Source of the DNA: Methanobrevibacter thaueri
GTDB lineage: Archaea; Methanobacteriota; Methanobacteria; Methanobacteriales; Methanobacteriaceae
DNA: 64,000 nt
Direction of reading: 5' to 3'
Assembly: GCF_015062915.1 (NCBI RefSeq)
Contig: NZ_SUTJ01000001.1
Span: 6,045-70,044, forward strand
This document shows positions 36,746-46,160 of the stretch, piece by piece. The position numbers and the translations under genes were made by a program. A model generated the notes under the pieces. It was not told the DNA's origin. It searched no databases and was given only the letters and a program-made list of their open reading frames with translations. Positions within the stretch are counted from its first letter, which is position 1, and every line of letters starts with the position of its first letter.

Positions 36746-37957
36746 TTAATAATCTCCATCAATCAATCTTTGAACTAGGAAATGACCTTCTTTAAATTCA
36801 AGTGAACCTTTCTTGACTCCTTCCTCATCAAATGATTCGCATTCATCCCCTTCACGTTCAGAGTCAAATATTATAATCGGCACATTGTCACGGGTGTGGG
36901 TTCCAACGCTGATTGGTGTTGGATGGTCAGGCAATATTGCTCCCCTGAATTCCTCGCCTTCAAGGCTTTCAATGATTGGTCCTACAATGAACTCATCGAT
37001 TCTTTCAATAGCTTTTACCTTTTCTTCAGTATTTTGGGCGTGACCTGCTTCATCAGGAGCTTCAATATGAATCAATAATAAATCAGTTTCCTTTAAAGCT
37101 TCGATTCCATATTCTCCTTTTTGCTTATAGTCAGTGTCAAAGTATCCTGTTGCACCAGGCACATTGACAATGTTCATGCCTGCAAAGTTACCTATACCTT
37201 TCAATAAGTCAACACCGGTAATCACTGAAGCGGTTATTCCGTAAGTCTCCTCGAAGTTAGGCAGGGTCGGTGTTACGCCTTGTCCCCATAGCCATACCAT
37301 GTTTGCAGGAATTTCCCTTTTCTGGTTTACCTCATGATCCTTGAGGTATTCCCTTGCCTCAAACATTATCTTATGGAATTCTTCTGCTAGCTCGCAGTCT
37401 CCAAATAGATTATCAACTAGTTTTTCACCGGTAATGTCGTGTGGAGGCATTGTCTTGATGCTTGAAAGGATTTCTGCATCTTCCACGCTGCCACAGGTGT
37501 AGATGAAAAGATGTCTGTAGCTTACGCCAGTGTAGAACTTGCCCTTGAAGTCAGGGTATTTCTCATTGAAATACTCGTTTAGGCCTTTCATCAGTTCGTC
37601 AGCCTCTTCAGTGGAAATGTGGCCTGCGTTGAAATCATCCATTGCATCACTTTCACTGTATATTGTGTTGCATCTGAATATTACGTCTTCAGGTTTTGTT
37701 GGAATTCCTTCACTACCCGCTTCCAACGGTCCACGTCCAGTGTAGTAGTCAGCAGGATTAAATCCGAAAATGCTCATGTTAGCCACATCGGAACCTGGAG
37801 TGTACTGTTCAGGCACGTTGTTTGTGAATCCTCCGAATCCTCTTTTTGCCAATTTGTCAATGTTTGGAGTGTTGGCCACCATTAAAGGAGTTTTACCGTC
37901 TAGTTCATCTACCGGGTAATCGCTTGACCCGTCCGGAATAAAAATTACATACTTCAT
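36746..37957 (-). CDS. apgM: Cofactor-independent phosphoglycerate mutase, archaeal type
   Basis: 403 residues of the alkaline-phosphatase superfamily: IFIPDGSSDYPVDELDGKTPL (metal Asp and active Ser region), GSDVANMSIFG, GRGPLEAGSEGI, HIEAPDEAGHAQN and LPDHPTPISVGTHTRD. It interconverts 3- and 2-phosphoglycerate in glycolysis/gluconeogenesis, using Mn or Zn. Length is typical for ApgM. The flavoprotein gene follows 2 nt downstream. Confidence 0.95.
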   Translation of the reverse strand: MKYVIFIPDGSSDYPVDELDGKTPLMVANTPNIDKLAKRGFGGFTNNVPEQYTPGSDVANMSIFGFNPADYYTGRGPLEAGSEGIPTKPEDVIFRCNTIYSESDAMDDFNAGHISTEEADELMKGLNEYFNEKYPDFKGKFYTGVSYRHLFIYTCGSVEDAEILSSIKTMPPHDITGEKLVDNLFGDCELAEEFHKIMFEAREYLKDHEVNQKREIPANMVWLWGQGVTPTLPNFEETYGITASVITGVDLLKGIGNFAGMNIVNVPGATGYFDTDYKQKGEYGIEALKETDLLLIHIEAPDEAGHAQNTEEKVKAIERIDEFIVGPIIESLEGEEFRGAILPDHPTPISVGTHTRDNVPIIIFDSEREGDECESFDEEGVKKGSLEFKEGHFLVQRLIDGDY

Positions 37958-38000
37958 ATTATCATCTAGGTAAAAATAGTGAAAAAAATAAAGAATTTAA

Positions 38001-39020
38001 TTAGTTTTTATTTTTTAAAATACTAATTAAATCGGTTAACATTGCTGAAGCGGTTTCAAGGGAACCTGCTCCAAGTCCAATTACGGAAACCTCATCAGCC
38101 AAGTCAGTCTTGATTGTTGCCATGTTCAAGGTTCCGCTTACATCATAGGAACTTCCTCTTTTGACTAAACGAGGAGATACCTGCAGATTGTCAGGAGATA
38201 CTTCTGCAATCAGTTTGATTAGATAATCATCTTTTTTAGCCAGTTCAATAGCTTGTGAATTGATTTTTGAAATACCTTCCACTTTAACGTCACTGTATGT
38301 TGCATCAATGCCTAAAAGTGAGTTTGCAAGAATAACTGTCTTACATGCTGCATCGATACCTTCAACATCCTGTGTTGGGTCGGTTTCTGCAATACCTAAT
38401 TCCTGTGATTCCTTGAGGATGACTTCATATTCTGAACCTTCAGAAGTCATTCTTGACAGAATATAATTGGTGGTACCGTTGAGGATACCTTTGATTGATT
38501 TGATTTCACATGATGCGAGTGTGTCTCTTGTGAAATTGATGATAGGCATTGATCCGCCTACACTTGCTTCATATTTGAATTCAACGCCAGCTTCCTCTGC
38601 TGCACTAACAACTTCCCTGAATTTGAGTGCAAGGTGTCCTTTGTTTGAGGTTACAACGTCTTTTCCCTGTTCGAATGCTTTTAATGTTAATGATAATGCA
38701 GGCTGTGCATCAACGATGTTAGTAGGAGTTGCTTCGATAAGACAATCGTATTCGACAGCATCTAAAACATCCAAACCGCTTTTATCTGAACCGAATTCAG
38801 GATATGCTGAGAGTTTTCCTTCTTCTTTTTTTGTCTTGACAAGTAATTCTTCATCCAATCCTTCCTGTGAGATTGCAGATGAAGATGAATCAGCTGCTGC
38901 TACAACCTTCACGCTGATTCCAGTTTTATCCTTAATTAAATCTTTTTTCATGGAAAGGGCATTAGCTACACCTTGGCCAACTGAACCGAATCCCATGATA
39001 ATGACTTTACATTCATCCAT
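38001..39020 (-). CDS. hom: Homoserine dehydrogenase
   Basis: 339 residues from the ATG at 39020 (AGTGATGAT upstream); a start at 39032 is also open. NAD(P)-binding [15 protein letters not shown], substrate region [18 protein letters not shown], and [14 protein letters not shown] plus [14 protein letters not shown] are diagnostic. It reduces aspartate semialdehyde to homoserine for threonine and methionine. It lacks a C-terminal ACT domain, but the gene just upstream encodes a separate ACT-domain protein that may supply feedback control. MetX, the next methionine-branch step, is encoded at 43520. Confidence 0.94.
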   Translation of the reverse strand: MDECKVIIMGFGSVGQGVANALSMKKDLIKDKTGISVKVVAAADSSSSAISQEGLDEELLVKTKKEEGKLSAYPEFGSDKSGLDVLDAVEYDCLIEATPTNIVDAQPALSLTLKAFEQGKDVVTSNKGHLALKFREVVSAAEEAGVEFKYEASVGGSMPIINFTRDTLASCEIKSIKGILNGTTNYILSRMTSEGSEYEVILKESQELGIAETDPTQDVEGIDAACKTVILANSLLGIDATYSDVKVEGISKINSQAIELAKKDDYLIKLIAEVSPDNLQVSPRLVKRGSSYDVSGTLNMATIKTDLADEVSVIGLGAGSLETASAMLTDLISILKNKN

Positions 39021-39032
39021 AATAATCATCAC

Positions 39033-39518
39033 TTAAACTTCATTAATTACCAGTAATTCCTTTTCTTCTGCAATTTCTGCAATCTTATCAAATACTGCTT
39101 GCTTTCTGCCGACGCCCGCTTCGATATTGATTACTGCAGTGGATTTTTCCTCACCATTCAATTTTATGTCAAATGCCACGATTTCAACCTCATCAAGGTC
39201 ATTGATTCTGTCCATTGTGTCTCTTAAATCTTGATCTACGATGTGGCCGAATAGGATGGTAGTGATTTTTTCCTTTAAGACTACACCATCCAATTCTATT
39301 ATGGAAAATCCTAACTCTTCAAATCTGTTAACTACATTTTTAAGGTCTTCTTGTTCTCCTTCAATAGTGAGTTGAACGGGAACATTGCCTTTCTCGTTTT
39401 TATAATCTCTCTTATGGATAACGGTGACAAGGTTTGCACCAAGACTGCTTACAGGTTCCAATGCCTTAACAAGTTGTCCTGGAGTATCCATAAGTTCGAG
39501 AACCAAATTTATTCTCAT
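39033..39518 (-). CDS. ACT domain protein, probable regulator of homoserine dehydrogenase
   Basis: 161 residues. The N-terminal half is an ACT domain (LVLELMDTPGQLVKALEPVSSLGANLVTVIH) and the C-terminal part looks like a second, diverged alpha/beta module (VEIVAFDIKLN...VGRKQAVFDKIAEIAEE). ACT domains bind amino acids. With only 12 bp to the homoserine dehydrogenase start, it most likely forms the detached regulatory subunit sensing threonine or methionine. The link is by position and family, not shown. Confidence 0.83.
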   Translation of the reverse strand: MRINLVLELMDTPGQLVKALEPVSSLGANLVTVIHKRDYKNEKGNVPVQLTIEGEQEDLKNVVNRFEELGFSIIELDGVVLKEKITTILFGHIVDQDLRDTMDRINDLDEVEIVAFDIKLNGEEKSTAVINIEAGVGRKQAVFDKIAEIAEEKELLVINEV

Positions 39519-39529
39519 GTAAATCCCTC

Positions 39530-39745
39530 TTAATTAGTCCAATCAGCTCTTTTCACAATAAGATTTCCATCTTTGTCAATGTTGGCGTTTCTTAATATTT
39601 TTTCAGGATTTTTTTCGTGAGCTTCATCTTCACGGGTTAAATTTAAATTATCAGTAATGTACCAGGTTTCATCTGAATCTGGAATGTTTTCTAATGTTTT
39701 TGAAAATTTTTCTATAATTTCTTCTGCATCTTTTTCGATTGACAT
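39530..39745 (-). CDS. gatC: GatC-like Asp-tRNA(Asn) amidotransferase subunit
   Basis: 71 residues. EEIIEKFSKTLENIPD, then ETWYITDNLNLTREDE, ILRNANIDKDGNLIVKRADW: this pattern matches the short archaeal GatC group, where GatC stabilises GatAB for transamidation of misacylated tRNA. It is shorter than bacterial GatC (about 95). No gatA or gatB is adjacent. It stands just upstream of the ACT-hom pair on the same strand and may be co-transcribed. AGGAGT ribosome binding site. Confidence 0.7.
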   Translation of the reverse strand: MSIEKDAEEIIEKFSKTLENIPDSDETWYITDNLNLTREDEAHEKNPEKILRNANIDKDGNLIVKRADWTN

Positions 39746-39866
39746 CTATAAAACTCCTAACAATTAATAATATAATTATTATGTTTTTCAATATTAATAA
39801 AGTTAAAGATTAAAAAGTTAAAAAAAGAGAAAATAATAGCCCTGGTCGGCCATTAAAATTTGAGAA

Positions 39867-41312
39867 TCATTCTAAAAATTTTGAGATATCAGTGTCTTTT
39901 AAGATTTTCTTTCTCAAAATCTTGTCGATACCTGTCCCATACTGGGCAGCCTTCTTTGGCCTGTAGGCTATCTCATAGTCAAGGCCTTCCTCAAAGGCCA
40001 GTTTCCTTAAGATGCTTTTTCTCATCTCATCATGCATTGAAACGATTTTCTTGTTGTCCTGAATGTTCAGTGCCAATTCAACAAGCTTTTCATCCAGAAA
40101 CGGCAATCTCAATTCAACTGAGTTTAGCATGGCGCATGCATCGTCCCTTTCAAGGTTGACATGGTACATGTTTGACATGTCCTCACGAATGTCATAGTTC
40201 AATGTGTCATTTACAAAGCTTTCAAGGTAGCGCTTATATCCTCCAAAGAGCTCATCTGCACCCTGACCTGATATTGCCACTTTTATACCGTCTTCTGCAG
40301 CCATTTTTGTTGCAAAGTATGTTGTAAGTCCAACTCCAACCTTCATCAGGTTATCGTCACCGATTGCATTCACTACACTAGGCAATGCCTCTCTAACCAT
40401 GTCTTCAGTGACCTCACATGTCTTCAAGTCAAGATTGAGGTATTTGGCGGCGTATTTTGCTGCCTCAAGGTCATGTGAGTTTTCAGTTCCCACAGCATAA
40501 AGTGTTATTTTCAAGGCAACATTCTCAGCAATTTCACCCAAAAGCAGTGCAAGATATGAACTGTCAACACCGCCTGAAAATATTACCCCGACCTCATATA
40601 ATCCTTCAACTCTTTTGGCAACACTTAACTTTAACAGCTTGTCTATTTTACTTACGTCACCTTCAAAGATCTTTTCATATATCGGTTGTGCCGGAGCTAT
40701 ATCTTCCCAGTTAAATAGGATATGTTCTGGTTTTAGGGTATGAATATCATTGAATCCGGCCTCTTTTAAGGCATTTCTTGTTGATGCAAATCCTTTCAAA
40801 TCATCATTTTCAGCATAGAACAGAGGTTTGACACCTAAAGGATCACGAACAAGCGCAAGGTTTTCACCGTCCCAAACCGCAAATGCATAATCTCCATCAA
40901 TCAGTCTCATAGCCATTTGAATGGCTTTGATTAAATCTCCCTTGTTATAAAAATCAATTAGATACATGAGCGCTTCAGCATCACTTTTAACTTCTGCATC
41001 AACCCCCACCTTGGAGAGAAGGTTTCTGATTGTTTTGAAATTGTACAGTTCCCCATTGAAAACGAGTGTGAGATTATCATTGCTTACCGGTTGAGGTTTG
41101 GAAATCCTTTCATTCAAATCATAAATGGAAAGAAGGTTATGGCCAAAAGCAATAGGGTATTGTGAATCGTCTTCAAACTCATCCAAATCAATATCTGAAT
41201 AAATCTTATCAAGATAGATGCCTGATGCATCAGGACCCCTGTTTTTTGAGGATTTCAACATTTTTATTATACTTTCCGCATTAACGTTACCCTGCAAACC
41301 AACAATTGAACA
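39867..41312 (-). CDS. asnB: Asparagine synthase (glutamine-hydrolysing)
   Basis: 481 residues from the ATG at 41312, chosen because it makes Cys2 (MCSIVGLQG) the N-terminal glutaminase nucleophile and GGAG lies upstream. The glutaminase domain has LVFNGELYNFKTIR. The synthase domain has the PP-loop GVIFSGGVDSSYLALL and SGQGADELFGGYKRY. It makes asparagine from aspartate with glutamine and ATP. It is somewhat shorter than E. coli AsnB (554). Single-gene unit. Confidence 0.93.
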   Translation of the reverse strand, partial: CSIVGLQGNVNAESIIKMLKSSKNRGPDASGIYLDKIYSDIDLDEFEDDSQYPIAFGHNLLSIYDLNERISKPQPVSNDNLTLVFNGELYNFKTIRNLLSKVGVDAEVKSDAEALMYLIDFYNKGDLIKAIQMAMRLIDGDYAFAVWDGENLALVRDPLGVKPLFYAENDDLKGFASTRNALKEAGFNDIHTLKPEHILFNWEDIAPAQPIYEKIFEGDVSKIDKLLKLSVAKRVEGLYEVGVIFSGGVDSSYLALLLGEIAENVALKITLYAVGTENSHDLEAAKYAAKYLNLDLKTCEVTEDMVREALPSVVNAIGDDNLMKVGVGLTTYFATKMAAEDGIKVAISGQGADELFGGYKRYLESFVNDTLNYDIREDMSNMYHVNLERDDACAMLNSVELRLPFLDEKLVELALNIQDNKKIVSMHDEMRKSILRKLAFEEGLDYEIAYRPKKAAQYGTGIDKILRKKILKDTDISKFLE

Positions 41313-41378
41313 CATTACAATACGCTCCAAATTTTAACAACTAAAATAAAATATTGAAAAATTTATTAATAAATTTAA

Positions 41379-41813
41379 TTACTTCATGGGATTGAATCCG
41401 AATACCTTACCTGCCAACTTGAATGCCAATGGATTTACCGCCTGGCTGACTATGAAGTAAGCCACAACCCATCTGACAGGCCATAAATAAATCAACATGT
41501 CCACAGGCAATTGTCCGATAGGGACTCCGAATATCAAAGGCATTATGAAACTCATTATCAGACTTATGAAAAATGCCAAAGGATTCCATAATCCTGTTTT
41601 CATTCCCAATTTAAATCCAAACACCTTATTGGCCAGTTTTAATCCCAATGGATGAACAATCAGATTGACTAAAAAGTAAGCTACAACCCATCTTACCGGC
41701 CACATTAAAAAGCATATCTCTACGGGCATTCCCATAGGTGTTGCAAAAATCAACGGCATGACAATACTCATTATAAGACTAATGAAAAACGCTATTGGAT
41801 TCCACAATTTCAT
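41379..41813 (-). CDS. Internally duplicated DUF2798-like membrane protein
   Basis: 144 residues made of two copies of one two-helix unit: NPIAFFISLIMSIVMPLIF...WPVRWVVAYFLVNLIVHPLGLKLANKVFGF and NPLAFFISLIMSFIMPLIF...WPVRWVVAYFIVSQAVNPLAFKLAGKVFGF. About 70 percent of positions agree by eye. The MSxxMPLIF...VRWVVAYF pattern resembles DUF2798 proteins, which normally carry one unit. Four membrane helices in total. Function unknown. Confidence 0.7.
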   Translation of the reverse strand: MKLWNPIAFFISLIMSIVMPLIFATPMGMPVEICFLMWPVRWVVAYFLVNLIVHPLGLKLANKVFGFKLGMKTGLWNPLAFFISLIMSFIMPLIFGVPIGQLPVDMLIYLWPVRWVVAYFIVSQAVNPLAFKLAGKVFGFNPMK

Positions 41814-41858
41814 TTAAACTCACATCACCATCTATAATACATTAAAGATTTTTAGTAA

Positions 41859-42422
41859 TTATAATTTCAATAGACTAAAAATCCTATCCTTAAACCTGTT
41901 AACTACCAATGCTCCGGCAATTCCTATCAATGCACCTGCCAGAACATCAAACGGATAATGCACCCCGCAGTAAATTCTTGAAAATAGAATCGCAACTGCA
42001 AATACCACTAAAAGAATGCTTACAATCACATAGTGTTTTTTGACCAAATCCTCAATGTTTAAAAGGAATAGTGAAACAACCGCCAATGTTGAGGTTGCAT
42101 GACCTGAAGGAAATGCAAGTAAATCATCCTCCCTTATTAACAAACGGACATGATCCAATGTCATGAATGGCCTTGGCTCCTGAACAATTATCTTTAACCC
42201 ATAGGCTATCACGTCTGAAAAGAGAAGAGCTATCAATGCAAGGATTGCAATTTTTTTAAGTGTTTGCCTATTTCTCAGCTTGGCATACAATATGATTGCA
42301 ATCACTATTATGAATAACCCTAAAAAACCTCCAAAATCAGTAATGAAAGGCATTACCGCATCAAAGAATGGGTTTTGCAAATTATTATTAATATAATAGA
42401 AAAAAATTTCATTAATATTCAT
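41859..42422 (-). CDS. PAP2 family phosphatase (undecaprenyl/polyprenyl-diphosphatase-like)
   Basis: 187 residues with five to six membrane segments and the three PAP2 motifs: KIIVQEPRPF (KxxxxxxRP), AFPSGHATST (PSGH, His nucleophile support) and SRIYCGVHYPFDVLAG (SRxxxxxHxxxD). Such enzymes dephosphorylate lipid pyrophosphates at the membrane; in pseudomurein or S-layer glycan synthesis they recycle the polyprenyl carrier. Substrate unproven. It is close to azlD (9-nt gap). Confidence 0.85.
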   Translation of the reverse strand: MNINEIFFYYINNNLQNPFFDAVMPFITDFGGFLGLFIIVIAIILYAKLRNRQTLKKIAILALIALLFSDVIAYGLKIIVQEPRPFMTLDHVRLLIREDDLLAFPSGHATSTLAVVSLFLLNIEDLVKKHYVIVSILLVVFAVAILFSRIYCGVHYPFDVLAGALIGIAGALVVNRFKDRIFSLLKL

Positions 42423-42431
42423 TAAATCACC

Positions 42432-42746
42432 TTAAAAGAATGGCACTATTGAGTATACTGCAATAAGAATTACCACTGTCAAAATCACAATGGCTCCGAG
42501 AGGAACCTTTTTCCATGCAAGTCCTGCTGCAACAATCGCTCCGATCAATCCTATGTACCATAGCTGATTGTCCACAGTCAAAACTCCCGGACATATCAGT
42601 GCAGCAAGGGCAGTGTATGGAATCAGATTCAGGAATTTTTCCGCTTTAGGTGGGAAATTCAGCTTATCGATAAAGAGTGCCGGAATCAATCTTGGAATGA
42701 AAGTGACAAGGGCACATCCTAAAATGACAAGGTTTACGTAATCCAT
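42432..42746 (-). CDS. azlD: Branched-chain amino acid transport subunit AzlD-like
   Basis: 104 residues with four membrane segments (LVILGCALVTFIPRLIPALF, FLNLIPYTALAALICPGVL, WYIGLIGAIVAAGLAW, VILTVVILIAVYSIV), matching AzlD small subunits. It pairs with AzlC, whose stop overlaps this start. Together they export branched-chain amino acids in Bacillus; the archaeal substrate is assumed. Confidence 0.88.
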   Translation of the reverse strand: MDYVNLVILGCALVTFIPRLIPALFIDKLNFPPKAEKFLNLIPYTALAALICPGVLTVDNQLWYIGLIGAIVAAGLAWKKVPLGAIVILTVVILIAVYSIVPFF

Positions 42747-43438
42747 TATACCTCTCCCCCTAGAATATAGTCATCATCAACGATATACATTCCAACTGCA
42801 GCACCAACCAATGTTGAAACAATCAGTGACCAATTGCCTAAAAATTGGCCCAAAACAATATTTAAGACTGCTGTAATCAATACCAAAAGTGCAATTTGCT
42901 TGGATTCCTTAATTGATGGAACCAAAATGGCTACAAACAATGCATATAATGATATGTTGAAACTGTTAGTGACAATTACAGGCAGCAAGTCAAGTACTAC
43001 AACACCGATTCCTGCCCCAAGAATCCAGCTCAACCATGCAAATATTGCAATTCCAAGATAAATCCAGATATTTGAATCCTCACTTAATGAAAACATTGCA
43101 AATGATTCGTCAACAGTCACATGTGCCGCAAGAATGTTCAATGGCAAACTGGATTTCTCAACCTGATTAAGAACACATGTTGACATTACAAAGTACCTCA
43201 GGTTTACAACAAAATTGGTAAGAATTATTGCCATTGCAGTGGCACCACTTAAAAGCATTGATGCCGCAATGATCTGGCCCGCACCTGCATAAACAAGCAC
43301 TGACATTGATATTGTTTGAATAGGAGTCATTCCTGCCTTTATTGCAATTGCAGCATAACCAATCCCCATTGGAACGTAACCAAAGGCAATTGGAACACCC
43401 TTCTTACAACCTTCAATAAATTTTTCTTTCCTCGACAA
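42746..43438 (-). CDS. azlC: Branched-chain amino acid exporter subunit AzlC-like
   Basis: 230 residues, polytopic. Typical AzlC start FIEGCKKGVPIAFGYVPMGIGYAAIA, then MSVLVYAGAGQIIAASMLLSGA, NLRYFVMSTCVL and FAMFSL. It forms the large subunit with AzlD, encoded immediately after with a one-base overlap. Preceded by AT-rich promoter sequence. Confidence 0.9.
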   Translation of the reverse strand: MSRKEKFIEGCKKGVPIAFGYVPMGIGYAAIAIKAGMTPIQTISMSVLVYAGAGQIIAASMLLSGATAMAIILTNFVVNLRYFVMSTCVLNQVEKSSLPLNILAAHVTVDESFAMFSLSEDSNIWIYLGIAIFAWLSWILGAGIGVVVLDLLPVIVTNSFNISLYALFVAILVPSIKESKQIALLVLITAVLNIVLGQFLGNWSLIVSTLVGAAVGMYIVDDDYILGGEV

Positions 43439-43519
43439 AATAACGACTCCAAATTAGTTAAAATAATACTTATGTAATAAATACCTTATAAAATTAATTA
43501 AAAAAAATAGATAAGTAAT

Positions 43520-44986
43520 TTAACTTAATAAATTACTGATTTGGTCTGTTGTAATCAAACCTAAAACTTTCATATCCTCATCGACTACAGGAAGACATGA
43601 TATATCGAATTTACGCATTCTCCCTGCAATGTCCTCTATTGTATCATCAGCATGGCAGTATTTCACTGTTGTTGTCATGATGTCTTTCAGATGATTGGAG
43701 TTGGTTGCAATGGACTTTGACAAGTCCCAGCTGGTCACGATACCAATCAGCTTGTAATCCTCCGTAACGACCGGAATGTGAGTTACATGCTTGTCCAGCA
43801 TCAGCTTGGCCGCATCCTGCACGTCAGCGGTTTCCCTGATTGTTGCAATTTTTTCCATCATTATGTCCTCAACAATGCTGCTTGACAGGAATTTTGAAAG
43901 TATGTGGTTTAACTGTCCCATTTCAAGCAGGAATGCATCATGCCCGTAATTTGATTTTATCTCTGAAAATGACACTTCAACATTGTTTGCGTTGAGTGCG
44001 GTTACAAGCTCTGTGCTTTGCTCTGTTGGATATAGCCAATCTGAATCTACTGAAATGACTTCCATTTTACATTCCACATTCTTAAGTCCGTCAATCAGTG
44101 AATCGTTAACGCTTAAGTCAAACAGGTCCACTGCCTTTGTTATGAACAGGTAACTGTTTGCATCGAAACGCTTAACAAAGGTTTCCCCTTGATGCTTAAG
44201 ATAGCTTTCAACCTGGAAATCGATTGAGAAATCGTAGCTGATTTCATCCTTGTCCTGAAGATCCCTTCCGAACTTGATGTCCATTGACTCATCGCTCAAA
44301 TAGGTGATGTGAGCAATCATACGAGCCAGTGACAATCCGTTTTCCGGAATCTTGCCTGTTTCATAATAGTTACCATTGTTCCAGTTAGGATCTGAAAAGA
44401 TTGCCTGACGACCAACTTCGTTAAATGCTATTTGCTGCGGAGATGATAAAGCTGTTGTTGCTATTGGAACTGCCTTTTTCATCATTGATGGATATGTTAC
44501 CAGCCATTCAAGAACCTGCATTCCACCCATTGACCCTCCGATTATTGCATACAACTGGTTTATGCCGAATGAATCGATGAGTTTCTTTTGGACTTTGACC
44601 ATGTCCTTAATTGTTATTACTGGAAATTCCAATCCATATTCCTTACCTGTTTTTGGATTGATTGAACTTGGACCGGTTGTTCCCTTACATCCTCCCAATA
44701 CGTTGGAACAGATTATGAAGAATTTTTCAGTATCCAGTGCCTTTCCTGGACCTATCACTATTTCCCACCAGCCAGGTTTCTTATCGCCTTCATGCCATCC
44801 TGCAGCATGAGCGTCACCGGTAAGTGCATGACAGATTAGTATAGCATTGGTTTTTTCTTTATTGAGTTCACCATATGTTTCATATGCCACTGTGACCTCT
44901 TCAAGGGTTTTTCCACTATCCAAATCAATTGGTTCGGCAATATTATAATATTTTGTCTCTACATTGCCAACAGATTCTTTGCTCAT
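43520..44986 (-). CDS. metX: Homoserine O-acetyltransferase MetX fused to two CBS domains
   Basis: 488 residues. Residues 1-365 are Met[44 protein letters not shown] (catalytic Ser), WLYPTEQS (Asp) and [10 protein letters not shown] (His). It acetylates homoserine for methionine synthesis. Residues about 375-488 are a CBS pair ([17 protein letters not shown]...HIPVV...[34 protein letters not shown]). CBS pairs bind adenosyl ligands such as SAM or AMP, so feedback by SAM is a natural hypothesis. Starts right after the rnc stop (TAAATG). Confidence 0.93.
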   Translation of the reverse strand: MSKESVGNVETKYYNIAEPIDLDSGKTLEEVTVAYETYGELNKEKTNAILICHALTGDAHAAGWHEGDKKPGWWEIVIGPGKALDTEKFFIICSNVLGGCKGTTGPSSINPKTGKEYGLEFPVITIKDMVKVQKKLIDSFGINQLYAIIGGSMGGMQVLEWLVTYPSMMKKAVPIATTALSSPQQIAFNEVGRQAIFSDPNWNNGNYYETGKIPENGLSLARMIAHITYLSDESMDIKFGRDLQDKDEISYDFSIDFQVESYLKHQGETFVKRFDANSYLFITKAVDLFDLSVNDSLIDGLKNVECKMEVISVDSDWLYPTEQSTELVTALNANNVEVSFSEIKSNYGHDAFLLEMGQLNHILSKFLSSSIVEDIMMEKIATIRETADVQDAAKLMLDKHVTHIPVVTEDYKLIGIVTSWDLSKSIATNSNHLKDIMTTTVKYCHADDTIEDIAGRMRKFDISCLPVVDEDMKVLGLITTDQISNLLS

Positions 44987-45658
44987 TTATTTTCTCCCAA
45001 TTCGTAGTTTTCGCATTGCTCCTTTTGCAGCAGCCTGCTCAGCTTCTTTTTTATTCTTTCCTCTTCCGACACCCATTTCCTTGCCGTCAATCAGACAGGC
45101 CATGATGAATGTCTTGTCATGAGGAACACCGTATTCCTTTAGAACTTCATATGTGATCTTAAGCTCATTAGCATCACCATATTCTTTAATGGAAGACTTG
45201 TAGTCCTCAAAGAATACTCTTTTCTGGTCGATGTATTTGAATATTGCATTTGCTACGAATTCCTTAGCATAATCCATTCCCTTATCAATGAATATTGCTC
45301 CAAGGAATGATTCAAATAAATCCGCAGTAATTGACAATACTTCATTTTTTGTCAGATTAGATTCCTCTACAGATACCTTAAGGAATTCCTGTAACCCCAA
45401 CTTATGAGAATAGTATATTAATGCATTTTGGCATACGAAATTTGACCTTATCTTTGTCAATTCGCCCTCTTCATAGTTAGGATATTTCTTGTAGAGATAT
45501 TCTGATACTATTACACCTAAGACGGAATCTCCTAGAAACTCTAATCTTTCATAAGTATAATCTAAATCATTATACGTTGAATATGAAGCATGTGTGAATG
45601 CTATTTCATACAAGTGTTTGTTATCAGTTTCTATACCAAATTTTTCAAATAAATCCAT
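44987..45658 (-). CDS. rnc: Ribonuclease III
   Basis: 223 residues. Catalytic signature ERLEFLGDSVLG (about 39-50) and the second acidic motif ADLFESFLGAIFID are intact. The C-terminal dsRNA-binding domain runs from GDANELKITYEVLKE to KEAEQAAAKGAMRKL. It cleaves double-stranded RNA and matures rRNA in bacteria; it is rare in archaea but occurs in some Methanobacteriales. It is coupled to metX downstream. TATA-like repeats (ATATATAAT) precede it. Confidence 0.95.
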   Translation of the reverse strand: MDLFEKFGIETDNKHLYEIAFTHASYSTYNDLDYTYERLEFLGDSVLGVIVSEYLYKKYPNYEEGELTKIRSNFVCQNALIYYSHKLGLQEFLKVSVEESNLTKNEVLSITADLFESFLGAIFIDKGMDYAKEFVANAIFKYIDQKRVFFEDYKSSIKEYGDANELKITYEVLKEYGVPHDKTFIMACLIDGKEMGVGRGKNKKEAEQAAAKGAMRKLRIGRK

Positions 45659-45755
45659 AATTAAAGCCCAAACTTATTTTGTTACATTATTAAATTATGG
45701 AATTCTAATTATATATAACTACTTATTAATATATAACTATTGTTATATTTATTAC

Positions 45756-45791
45756 TTTTCAAATGCTCTCTCGCACTTTTCATTTATATAA
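45756..45791 (+). promoter_or_regulatory. CAAATGCTCTC element plus TATA box
   Basis: TTTTCAAATGCTCTCT (45756-45771) is identical over 16 bases to the element in front of mre11. After 11 nt comes TTTATATAA (45783-45791). The direction and spacing point to the unknown gene starting at 45825; rnc is transcribed the other way from the same intergenic region. Confidence 0.6.
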
Positions 45792-45824
45792 CATGGACCA
45801 AAATTGAATCAAGGATTTGGTAAT

Positions 45825-46160
45825 ATGATATTAAATTGGAAAGAAGAAATGACAAAAATCGACCCTGACATGAAATTCAGAGCACAGGGCGGATGGTTAA
45901 AAACCGTAGACGAATTAGATAAAAGCGTTAAAAACGGATACTCCCTTGTAGGTGATTTTGTTCAAGCGGGAGACTTTGAAGAAGAATACAGTGAAGGATT
46001 ATACCTTGACTGCAACAAGGAAGGAACCGCCAAAAAAGCACAACTAGACTACCGCCTATTCAGATTCAAAGACGGAAAAGTCAGGTTGCTCGATATGGTA
46101 ATCGACGGCAAACAGGGTTGGGCAGTTGACCTATGGGATGCCGTTGAAGGAGAATTATAA
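45825..46160 (+). CDS. Small acidic protein of unknown function
   Basis: 111 residues from the ATG at 45825 (AAGGA upstream; an in-frame TTG at 45804 falls at the expected transcript start). The sequence is soluble, rich in Asp, Glu and Lys, with AQGGWLKTVDELDKSVKNGYSLVGDFVQAG and DGKQGWAVDLWDAVEG. I recognise no family. Its promoter carries the same element as mre11 and the AddA-like helicase, which suggests a role in the same response. Its 3' end overlaps the convergent gene by 6 nt. Confidence 0.6.
   Translation: MILNWKEEMTKIDPDMKFRAQGGWLKTVDELDKSVKNGYSLVGDFVQAGDFEEEYSEGLYLDCNKEGTAKKAQLDYRLFRFKDGKVRLLDMVIDGKQGWAVDLWDAVEGEL

Noticed and set aside
38467-39036. 189-codon plus-strand frame antisense to homoserine dehydrogenase
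   Set aside because: Serine-rich shadow; the minus strand encodes a clear enzyme.
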